Made by a program: the position numbers and the translations under genes. Under the pieces are notes generated by a model that saw only the letters and a list, made by a program, of their open reading frames with translations, did not search any database and was not told the DNA's origin. From Rhizobium sp. ASV8 (GTDB lineage Bacteria; Pseudomonadota; Alphaproteobacteria; Rhizobiales; Rhizobiaceae): DNA of 64,000 nucleotides. Below, piece after piece: positions 8,409 through 15,309 of this stretch (positions within the stretch are counted from its first letter, which is position 1; every line of letters begins with the position of its first letter). The stretch is taken from NCBI RefSeq assembly GCF_016429255.1, contig NZ_JAELUG010000003.1, forward strand, positions 1-64,000, written 5' to 3'.

Positions 8409-9491
8409 ATGACTAGGATGATTGCCAAGCAAGATGCGGCCGCTGTTGCAGCACAGGTAAAACTTGCCTGCGGCTTGACTTGGATTGCCGGCCTCGAAAC
8501 CGGAATCAGTCGAAAAAAAGGGAAAAGAGGGTTTCTCTACTATTCGTCGGATGGCGAAAGGATTGCCGACCAAGTGGAGATTGCACGTTTGAACGCTCTC
8601 GCCATCCCACCCGCCTACATCGACGTGGTGATCTCCGAGAATCCTCGCTCTCATCTCCAGGCCGTTGGCACCGACGCACGGGGCCGAAAGCAGTATCGCT
8701 ATCATCCTGATTGGCATTCAGAACGCGGGCGCGCCAAGTTCGACCGTCTCGTCGAATTCGCCGGGCATATTCCGACGATCCGCCGGCAAGTTGATGCAGA
8801 TCTCCGATCCCGCGGCCTCACCATGGACAAGGCCTTGGCAACCATCGTCTGGATGCTGGACAATCTCTATATTCGCGTCGGGAATAGGGAATATGCCCAG
8901 GAAAACCGATCCTTCGGCCTGACGACGCTTCGAAACCGTCATGTTCGCGTCGATGGAGGGCGCGTCAAGTTCCGTTTCAAAGGCAAGTCCGGAAAGGAAT
9001 GGAATCTCGTCCACACCGATAGACGGATCGCCAATGTCGTGCGTCGGCTTCAGGAATTGCCGGGGCAGCAGCTCTTTCAATATGTCAGCGAGAACGGCGA
9101 TTGTCGCCAGATTACCTCGCAGGATGTCAACGCCTATATTCAAGAGGCTTGCGGTCGCGATTTCAGTTCGCGTCAGTTCAGAACATGGGGGGCGACCTGC
9201 ATGGCGGTGTCCGAACTGGCTTCACTTGAAGCCGCTTCATCGCAGAGAGCGGTTGCATGCCAGATCAATGACGCGATTGATGCCGTCGCAGCGACACTTG
9301 GCAACACACGTTCGGTCTGCAGGTCGTCCTATATACATCCCGCAGTTTTCGAGGATTTCAAACAAGGGAAACTCGCCGACATTCTGAAATTCAGAACCAG
9401 GAGCGCGACCCGCCTTCGCTGGATGGAGCCCGAAGAAGTTTGCGTGGAGCGGTGGCTTGCGGAGCGTGCGTCGACGCTCTCGGATCGATGA
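8409..9491 (+). CDS. DNA topoisomerase IB (poxvirus-type)
   Basis: Type IB topoisomerase of about 360 residues that relaxes supercoils through a 3'-phosphotyrosyl intermediate. The N-terminal domain contains the LAIPPAYxDV segment and GRKQYRYHPDW. The catalytic domain shows RVGN, KFRFKGKSGKEW, FRTWGAT (an active-site Arg region) and SSYIHPAV with the nucleophile Tyr308. The frame is open back to an ATG at 8310, but the exact EcfG promoter at 8376-8400 would put transcription start near 8407, so I take ATG 8409; ATG 8418 is also possible. Bacterial members of this family are often found with stress and DNA-repair genes, which fits its divergent arrangement with the microprotein operon. Confidence 0.88.
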   Translation: MTRMIAKQDAAAVAAQVKLACGLTWIAGLETGISRKKGKRGFLYYSSDGERIADQVEIARLNALAIPPAYIDVVISENPRSHLQAVGTDARGRKQYRYHPDWHSERGRAKFDRLVEFAGHIPTIRRQVDADLRSRGLTMDKALATIVWMLDNLYIRVGNREYAQENRSFGLTTLRNRHVRVDGGRVKFRFKGKSGKEWNLVHTDRRIANVVRRLQELPGQQLFQYVSENGDCRQITSQDVNAYIQEACGRDFSSRQFRTWGATCMAVSELASLEAASSQRAVACQINDAIDAVAATLGNTRSVCRSSYIHPAVFEDFKQGKLADILKFRTRSATRLRWMEPEEVCVERWLAERASTLSDR

Positions 9492-9650
9492 TCGCCGCAA
9501 AAAGCCGCTCGGATACATTTAGGCCACAGGTCGCCTCCATTCTGGCCACCCCGATTGTCAAGCCCTTTACGTCAGATCACGGTCAAGATGCGGCCGGAAT
9601 AACACATGGCTCTCACAGAGCCGCCCGAAGCCAACTGTCACGACGGATCT

Positions 9651-9992
9651 TCACTTCTTTGGCTGATGATCGCTCTGTGTCTCACCGGGCCTGATGACTG
9701 GCGTGTCGCCAAGTCTCGGTGCTGGTTTCTCCATCTGGCTGTCGCCCGTTGCGGGTGGCTTTAGTACTCCGGCGCAATCTGACAGCTTTTTGCTCGGGTT
9801 GCTCTCTGTTGCTCCCGGAGCTTGATCGTTGCCCTGATGCTTGCCGTTACCGTATTGACGCATGTCCATCACTTTGCAACGGTCGTTGTTTGAGGTCGAT
9901 TGCGCGAGGGCCAAACTTGATAATGTTATCACTGACAGCCCGGCTGCCAGCACCATATTGCGGCAAGCCGACGACAAGGTCAGCCCGTTCAT
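9651..9992 (-). CDS. Small secreted protein of unknown function
   Basis: About 113 residues. The ATG at 9992 begins a signal peptide (SACRNMVLAAGL..LSSLALAQS, cleavage after ALA). The mature part is polar and Pro/Lys/Asp-rich, with two cysteines (in DRCKVMDM and LSDCAGVLKPP) that could form a disulfide in the periplasm. I do not recognise a domain. The frame runs upstream to 10082 but overlaps the end of the next gene, and the signal peptide argues for 9992. It lies downstream of the 108-aa gene with an overlapping or near-contiguous arrangement, probably the same transcript. Confidence 0.6.
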   Translation of the reverse strand: MNGLTLSSACRNMVLAAGLSVITLSSLALAQSTSNNDRCKVMDMRQYGNGKHQGNDQAPGATESNPSKKLSDCAGVLKPPATGDSQMEKPAPRLGDTPVIRPGETQSDHQPKK

Positions 9993-10005
9993 AGACAGTT
10001 GCCGG

Positions 10006-10329
10006 TTAAACCTGCGTTGAGATGATCGTATCAACGCTGATCGTGCCCTCAACGACACCGCGTGTCTTATACTCTCTGCCATTGCTCACCTCGATAACGG
10101 TATAGAGCTTTTCGTTGCGGAATACGCTTGCCATATTGGTCGTTTTGTCTTCGGCTGGCGCGGCATCGATTTCCATGAAGTCCAACTCTCGCTCTGACGC
10201 CACGATGCGTGCATCGCCGGACGTGCGTGCGGCAACCAGGATTTCGCCATGTGATCTGGCACCGAGCCAATTGGGATCATTGTCGGCGGCAATAGGAACC
10301 AGGCGGTACAGCTTGAGGGGATCATCCAT
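10006..10329 (-). CDS. Conserved small protein of unknown function
   Basis: A cytoplasmic protein of about 107 residues with no signal peptide. It starts with MDDPLKLYRLVPIA and has an alternating strand-like composition, ending in VEGTISVDTIISTQV. AAGGAG lies 8 nt before ATG 10329 (a GTG one codon earlier is also open). An exact EcfG promoter lies about 150 nt upstream at 10483-10507, so stress induction together with the secreted protein downstream is likely. I do not recognise a family. Confidence 0.65.
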   Translation of the reverse strand: MDDPLKLYRLVPIAADNDPNWLGARSHGEILVAARTSGDARIVASERELDFMEIDAAPAEDKTTNMASVFRNEKLYTVIEVSNGREYKTRGVVEGTISVDTIISTQV

Positions 10330-10435
10330 CACTTTTGCTCCTTGAAGACTGAAAAAGGCCCCAGATCGGATGGGTAAGAAGCTCGTCTACCACTTCGTTG
10401 GTTGTGGAGAGAAAGCGGAAAAATCTCCATATTCT

Positions 10436-10657
10436 TCAGCACCATCGCGTCCGCTTGGCACAATCTGTGACCTCATGAATCCAACGTCCGGTGGCGTAGA
10501 TTGTTCCTGCCGATCCCATGCCTTGAAGCAACTCGCTGGAACCATAGACATCCACTCCGATTGCTAGCGCATGGGATCTAAACCAAGAAGCATTCCATGC
10601 CGCCGACCGGACAACCGAGAAGCAAACGTCCATCACCGTGGTCATACACGCACGCAT
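10436..10657 (-). CDS. Possible small protein or gene fragment
   Basis: 73 codons with protein-like composition (MTTVMDVCFSVVRSAAWN and later AGTIYATGRWIHEV). The open frame continues upstream without a stop for about 20 codons, also protein-like, but offers no ATG. No good ribosome site precedes ATG 10657. It may be a 5'-truncated gene. An exact EcfG promoter motif lies inside it, on the same strand, which weakens the case that this is an intact gene. Confidence 0.3.
   Translation of the reverse strand: MRACMTTVMDVCFSVVRSAAWNASWFRSHALAIGVDVYGSSELLQGMGSAGTIYATGRWIHEVTDCAKRTRWC
10483..10507 (-). promoter_or_regulatory. EcfG-type promoter
   Basis: Minus strand: exact GGAAC (10507-10503), 16 nt, CGTT (10486-10483). 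The next good gene downstream starts at 10329, giving a leader of about 145 nt. Confidence 0.55.
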
Positions 10658-10892
10658 CTGTTGAGGATCCTGGTCGGCGCCGCTCGCCGCAATTTTATGG
10701 GGCGGTCTTGAAGCCGGGCACTACGTGAGACCCGTCATCGTCGGTAGGCTAGGCGGCCAGTCAGCCGCGACGGCCTACAGAACTAACGCATGCCGACGCA
10801 TTTCCCATGGCTTGCGCGTTGTCGTTTGCGTGACAGCCTTGATCTTCGCCGAAATGAGCGAACTTGTGCCACGAGCTTCAAATGACTTTTGA

Positions 10893-11138
10893 TCATCCAA
10901 AGCGACGGCTATCGTCGCTCGTGTCCCCGCTGCCATCTTGCAAATCGTCTGGCCTGGTGCCCCCTCGTCGCATGACAAGCACCTCTCGCCCGTCTGCGGA
11001 TGCTTTCGTTCGCTCCTTCATGTCCCATTCCTTGGCGGCCTGTTCCCAGTGAAGTTCGCTTGTTCCTGACGGCCGCCCGGCCGCCTCCCATATCGAGTAG
11101 GCTCTCTTGCTGATCCATTCGAACCGTTCGTCGGCCAT
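10893..11138 (-). CDS. DUF2934-domain small protein
   Basis: 81 residues. The N-terminal half (ERFEWISKRAYSIWEAAGRP then HWEQAAKEW) matches the DUF2934 pattern of an amphipathic helix with RAYxxWExxGRP and a trailing HW. The C-terminal half is charged and probably disordered. AAGGAG precedes the ATG. Function unknown. Such proteins are common in rhizobia, often several per genome and among stress genes. No EcfG motif was found upstream. Confidence 0.75.
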   Translation of the reverse strand: MADERFEWISKRAYSIWEAAGRPSGTSELHWEQAAKEWDMKERTKASADGREVLVMRRGGTRPDDLQDGSGDTSDDSRRFG

Positions 11139-11709
11139 CGTCTACTCCTTGTTTTGTTGAGTCTTCGAACCGCGGCCATGGGCTAAAGGTCCCCAACGCG
11201 GAACAATTTTCCGATCCAGACTTAGGTCCTGAAAGTCACAGGGGTTTGAACATGCTGGGGAGGCCTACAGGGGGCAGACCGGCATGGTCTTTTGCTTTAT
11301 CTCCGTGCAAGGGTCTCGATCTCCGCTTCCGGACGAGCTGGGTGTCAGGCAAATTTTCTGCAAAGGTCGTCCGGGTGGATAGGTTCTGACCGCGGTATCG
11401 ACACGGGTCACCGCGCGTAATTCATATCGTCTTTCCACTGACTGCGTTGAGCGCTGTCATCGTGGTCAGCGTTTTGCTGCCATCACAGCATTGCGATCCT
11501 GCTTCTGGCCATTGGAGTTTGATAAACTGTAGGTGGAGCCATCTCTGTTCGCATTGCCATTTCCAGTGAGCTCCCCTTTTGTGTTCCCAACATTTTGAGG
11601 CGGCAACCAGCCGTCGAACTCAGCTAGGCCCGAAGGCTGCTTAAGACCAGGCTGGGCGTATCATGGGCCAGGTATCACGCAAGTCGGGCGTCTTCCGACC
11701 CCGGCAGAA
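11139..11709. other. Intergenic region with an unassigned open frame
   Basis: No gene with a normal start. On the minus strand, 11466-11660 is open for 64 codons without ATG or GTG before the last residues, and its translation is protein-like: AEFDGWLPPQNVGNTKG, then a Gly/Asn-rich stretch, and QKQDRNAVMAAKR at the stop. It could be the 3' end of a decayed gene. The rest shows nothing I can name. Confidence 0.3.
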
Positions 11710-12135
11710 TCAAGTTCTGCGGGCGCTGGAGGTTGATGCCACGACCGATACCAGGAGTGGTCTCGCAGCGATTGCGAGGAGACCGAGAGGCATGTGGCGC
11801 AAGAGTCTTCCGGTGATAAATGCCGCGAGCGATGCCGCACTAAGTTTCAGCCATGGATGATTTCCCAGCTGGTCTCGCGCAGACGCATCAATCCATCGAA
11901 CGCTGCCGCCGGCCACCCGCCGGGTCTGACGTTTGATCGCTCGAATGCGTGACTGAAGAATCTCCAGTTCTATCCGAAGCTCCTCCAGTCGCATCGTCAG
12001 CTCCAGATGGGACCGAGCACCGTCGGACATCCTCTCCTTGGCCAGGAGTGCGGTTTTCGCGGGAGGGATGACCGCAAGGGCTCTGCTCGAACCCGCGTCC
12101 ACCGTTCGGTTCGATAGATCATGGTCGTGATCCAT
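11710..12135 (-). CDS. Coiled-coil protein with C-terminal membrane segment
   Basis: 141 residues of unknown function. A central helix (about 45-75: LELTMRLEELRIELEILQ) has coiled-coil heptads. After a basic stretch comes a motif GNHPWLKLSAASLAAF leading into one or two hydrophobic helices (about 98-132). This layout recalls DUF883/ElaB-like tail-anchored proteins, but I see no clear family match. GGAAGGA precedes the ATG at good spacing. It sits among stress-type genes. No EcfG motif was found directly upstream. Confidence 0.65.
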   Translation of the reverse strand: MDHDHDLSNRTVDAGSSRALAVIPPAKTALLAKERMSDGARSHLELTMRLEELRIELEILQSRIRAIKRQTRRVAGGSVRWIDASARDQLGNHPWLKLSAASLAAFITGRLLRHMPLGLLAIAARPLLVSVVASTSSARRT

Positions 12136-12320
12136 TGGTAAATCCTTCCTACGAGGGTGGTGAGCACCCGCTCTCAGCTCTTGTTGCCGCCTTCCGGACC
12201 ATCAGGTTTCTCACCCGTGATCTCGCAAGGACGAGCGAGCGGCAGTGCCGAGGCATCACGTTATCTCGTTCTTCCGCCCGTCGGCATGGCGGCGTTCCTG
12301 CTCAAGCTCAGTGTCGACGA

Positions 12321-12575
12321 TCAGCAGCGGTCCACATAGCGGCGGCCGTAACTGTCGCGGTAGTAGCATTGGCCCGGTTGACCGGCGACGTTGCCGATCA
12401 GTGCGCCGGAAACGCCACCGATCGCGGCTCCAACGGCAGCCCCGCGGACATTCCCGGTCGCGACGCCTCCGACGACGGCTCCCGTGGCTGCGCCAATGCC
12501 TGCGCCCTGCTCGGTTGGCGAGCATGCCGTCAGCAAGCCGACCACAATGCCTGCGGTGAACAAATGTCTCATCAT
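12321..12575 (-). CDS. Glycine-zipper lipoprotein (osmotic/stress type)
   Basis: About 84 residues. MMRHLF leads to a hydrophobic signal with lipobox LTAC, so it should be a lipid-anchored envelope protein. The mature part is a classical glycine zipper: GAGIGAATGAVVGGVATG, then GAAVGAAIGGVSGALIG, forming a two-helix hairpin as in the Gly-zipper_2TM family. It ends in a short Cys/Tyr/Arg tail. ATG 12575 has AAGGA 6 nt upstream. A one-mismatch EcfG promoter (GGAAC-N16-GGTT, 12788-12812) lies about 210 nt upstream. Confidence 0.78.
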   Translation of the reverse strand: MMRHLFTAGIVVGLLTACSPTEQGAGIGAATGAVVGGVATGNVRGAAVGAAIGGVSGALIGNVAGQPGQCYYRDSYGRRYVDRC

Positions 12576-12787
12576 CGTTGTCCTTCTGAAACGTGCATTC
12601 AATCTCATTCCACTCTGTCTAGTAGCTCCCCAGCGGACTCATCAGATACATTCCGATCAGCACATCGGCCTGGTTGCCGAGGCAATCTCAGATCCGGATG
12701 AACCGCCGCCTCCAGGATCCATGCTGATCGCGCCAAAACGCGGCAGCAGGGCCCAAGACTGCACGGGAGCTCATAAAGCCCTTACTG

Positions 12788-12812
12788 AACCCTTTCGAGC
12801 GGTGAGAGTTCC
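12788..12812 (-). promoter_or_regulatory. EcfG-like promoter, one mismatch
   Basis: Minus strand: GGAAC (12812-12808), 16 nt, GGTT (12791-12788). It may drive the lipoprotein gene, with a long leader. Confidence 0.35.
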
Positions 12813-12938
12813 CGAAATATTTTTCCTTTCTTATGCCGACCGGACGCGGCGCTAGATGCCTGGGGTGCAGCGCGGACATGCGGGTGGGGTTTTCCACGGC
12901 GGGCAAAGACATCCGGAAGGCAATATTCTCGCCTGAAA

Positions 12939-12963
12939 GGAACATCGGGTGGACACGCTCGTT
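12939..12963 (+). promoter_or_regulatory. EcfG-type promoter for the single-domain response regulator
   Basis: Exact GGAAC (12939-12943), 16 nt, CGTT (12960-12963), 58 nt upstream of ATG 13021. Confidence 0.75.
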
Positions 12964-13020
12964 CCAAGGCCGGAGGGAGACGCTGACGCTCTCGTAAGCT
13001 CATGTGCATGAGGTGAACCG

Positions 13021-13395
13021 ATGAAGATCTTGATTGTTGAAGACGAAGCCATCATTGCCTTACATCTCAAGACAATAGTAACCGATGCCGGTTTCGACGC
13101 GCTTGGTCCCGCGTCGACCATGGAGCAGGCACTCGCCTACGCGCCACAGGCTGAAATCGCATTGATCGACGTCGGCCTCGCCGATGGAAAAAGCGGATTT
13201 CAGCTAGCGCGCAGATTGATCGATCGCCACTACACGACCGTGATCTTCATCACCGGTATTTCGAGCGTGATTGACACCGGATTTGCCGGCGCTTTCGCGA
13301 TCATCGCGAAGCCATTTGCCGATGACGCTGTCGCGGAGGTTTTGCGTCGCGCCAGCAGTATGCGGCTGGCAGGCGGCCTCACCGTTCCGAGCTGA
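13021..13395 (+). CDS. Single-domain response regulator
   Basis: A 124-residue stand-alone receiver (CheY-like). It has the acidic patch VEDEA, phosphoacceptor Asp in ALIDVGLADG (about residue 50), the Thr switch in FITGIS and the conserved Lys in AKPF. There is no output domain, so it would act by protein contact or as a phosphate sink. Relatives (SdrG, MrrA) work in the general stress phosphorelay with HWE kinases, but the FATGUY signature here reads FITGIS, so it is not a canonical member. An exact EcfG promoter 58 nt upstream supports a role in that network. It converges with treZ, and the two 3' ends overlap by 17 nt. Confidence 0.88.
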   Translation: MKILIVEDEAIIALHLKTIVTDAGFDALGPASTMEQALAYAPQAEIALIDVGLADGKSGFQLARRLIDRHYTTVIFITGISSVIDTGFAGAFAIIAKPFADDAVAEVLRRASSMRLAGGLTVPS

Positions 13396-15178
13396 CCGCT
13401 TGCGCTTCTTGATGGGCAAATGTCAGGCTCCAAATGACTGACCAGGCATCTATAGAGTCATTTGACCTCCGGCCAGACACAAAGAGCATCTCTTCCGGGC
13501 ATGGTAGTGCAGTAGCGACGATCGCATCGGATAGATTGGCGACCAGACGCAGGATTGCGCCACCGAATTGCCATTTGACGCGGATCAGCGGGCCCTCTTG
13601 GTCCGAGACTGCCGATTGACCCTGCGCCCGTGCGATGAGTGGAATGATTGCCCGGTGCCTGACAGCGATCAGCTGCCGATAGAATTCTTGGAATTGGCGG
13701 GCAGACCCGTCATCGCACCAGGGAAGCTTGGCTCTGAGAAAGGTCTCTTCAAGGGTCGGATCCGGCGCATCGTCTACGTCAAAGCCCGGCAGACGCTTCA
13801 ACTCTTCGCGGCGGCCAATTTTGACGATGCTGTTGAGTGCCTGATCGAAGTCGCAGAAGAAGGGGAAGGGGGGGGCGCTCCCCAGTTCCTCGCCCATGAA
13901 AAGCATGGGGATCTGAGGCGAAAGCAGGTAGATGGCAGCGATGGCCTTCATAGAAGCCATCGGATGCCCGGCAACCATGCGATCGCCTTTTGCCCTGTTG
14001 CCGATCTGATCGTGATTCTGAATGAACGATACGAAGGCCGTTGGCGGGAGGTCCGCACTCGGCATTCCCCGCGACCGGCCACTATAGGCCATCGTTTCGC
14101 CCTGGAATGCGAAGCCCTCGGTAAGTGCCCGGCGAAGCCGCGGTCGGTAGTCCGCATAGTCGCCATAATAGCCGAACGTCTCACCGGTCGCTGCCACGTG
14201 AAGCGCATGATGAATATCGTCGTTCCATTGGGCTGTGAAGTGACGGGGCCTATTGGCGGCATCCCGGGCGAGAAGTGCCGAGTTATTGTCTTCGTTCTCC
14301 AGGATCAGATGAATTTGTCGGTCCGGAAATGCCTTCCGCACGCGATCGGCGAGTTCGATGAGAACATGCGGGTTGCTATCGTCCTTGATCGCGTGCACGG
14401 CATCAAGGCGCAGCCCGTCCATGCGAAATTCGCCAAGCCAGTAAAGGGCGTTCTGAATGACGAATTCCCGCACGAAGCGGCTGCCTTCGGCGTCAAAGTT
14501 GAGGCCGTGGCCCCAGGCGCTCTTGTGGTGATCGCTGAAAATCGGCGCATAGGCCGTCAGGTGGTTGCCATCTGGCCCAAAGTGATTGTAGACGACATCG
14601 AGAAAGACGCAGAGGCCACGGGCGTGTGCGGCATCGACAAGCCTCTTCAAATCCTCTGGGCGACCGTAGCTGCTGTCGGGCGCATAGGGCAACACTCCGT
14701 CATAACCCCAGCCGCGACGCCCCGGAAAATCGCCGACGGGCATCAACTGGATTGCCGTGACGCCGAGCCGCTTCAGGTAGTCAAGTCGCTCGATCACCCC
14801 TGAGAACGTGCCGCCGTGCGTGAAGGCCCCGACATGGAGCTCATAGATGACGCTCTCCTCCCAGGGTCTGCCCGTCCAACCCGGCGTTTGCCAATCGAAT
14901 ACCGGATCGATCAGCTCACTTGGCCCGTGCACGTCGCGCGGCTGGAAGCGAGATGCGGGATCGGGAACCGCGCGGCCGTCGGGAAGGATGAAACGGTAGA
15001 GCTCGCCGGGCAGAACCTGGGGCACCTCGACCGCTTTCCACCCATCTCCCCTCGGAAGCATCTCCCATTCTCCGCGCCCCTCGATCCTTAACCGCACACC
15101 GTCGGCAAGTGGGGCCCATAGGCGAAACTCGACCACATGCTCCGCGATTCTGGGTCCGAATGTGAAACTGTCGCACAT
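13379..15178 (-). CDS. treZ: Malto-oligosyltrehalose trehalohydrolase
   Basis: 599 residues, family GH13. It releases trehalose from maltooligosyl-trehalose made by TreY. An N-terminal carbohydrate-binding-like domain (FRLWAPLADGV) precedes the (beta/alpha)8 barrel. Catalytic motifs: DVVYNHFGPDG, GLRLDAVHAI (nucleophile Asp), LILENEDNN (acid/base Glu) and FIQNHDQIG. Length and motifs fit TreZ well. It is divergent from treY, with a 131-nt gap that holds two exact EcfG promoters back to back, one for each gene, so the trehalose pathway appears to be under general stress control. A large open frame lies antisense to it and is taken to be a shadow. Confidence 0.95.
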   Translation of the reverse strand: MCDSFTFGPRIAEHVVEFRLWAPLADGVRLRIEGRGEWEMLPRGDGWKAVEVPQVLPGELYRFILPDGRAVPDPASRFQPRDVHGPSELIDPVFDWQTPGWTGRPWEESVIYELHVGAFTHGGTFSGVIERLDYLKRLGVTAIQLMPVGDFPGRRGWGYDGVLPYAPDSSYGRPEDLKRLVDAAHARGLCVFLDVVYNHFGPDGNHLTAYAPIFSDHHKSAWGHGLNFDAEGSRFVREFVIQNALYWLGEFRMDGLRLDAVHAIKDDSNPHVLIELADRVRKAFPDRQIHLILENEDNNSALLARDAANRPRHFTAQWNDDIHHALHVAATGETFGYYGDYADYRPRLRRALTEGFAFQGETMAYSGRSRGMPSADLPPTAFVSFIQNHDQIGNRAKGDRMVAGHPMASMKAIAAIYLLSPQIPMLFMGEELGSAPPFPFFCDFDQALNSIVKIGRREELKRLPGFDVDDAPDPTLEETFLRAKLPWCDDGSARQFQEFYRQLIAVRHRAIIPLIARAQGQSAVSDQEGPLIRVKWQFGGAILRLVANLSDAIVATALPCPEEMLFVSGRRSNDSIDAWSVIWSLTFAHQEAQAVSSER

Positions 15179-15219
15179 GTGGCTTTATCCATGGCTGTTC
15201 AACGCTTCTGGCATGACCA

Positions 15220-15244
15220 AACGCCATCTAAGCGCAAGTGTTCC
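15220..15244 (-). promoter_or_regulatory. EcfG-type promoter for treZ
   Basis: Minus strand: exact GGAAC (15244-15240), 16 nt, CGTT (15223-15220), 42 nt upstream of the treZ ATG. Confidence 0.8.
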
Positions 15245-15252
15245 GCGACACC

Positions 15253-15277
15253 GGAACAGATCGCCCGCGGCGCCGTT
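15253..15277 (+). promoter_or_regulatory. EcfG-type promoter for treY
   Basis: Exact GGAAC (15253-15257), 16 nt, CGTT (15274-15277), 33 nt upstream of the treY ATG. Only 8 nt separate its -35 from that of the treZ promoter. Confidence 0.8.
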
Positions 15278-15309
15278 GATAGGAGCAAGCCTGTGGCCAA
15301 GAGGACGCC

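Noticed and set aside
13568..14803. 411-codon open frame on the plus strand
   Set aside because: Lies antisense to treZ, whose motifs and length are intact; shadow of a high-GC gene.
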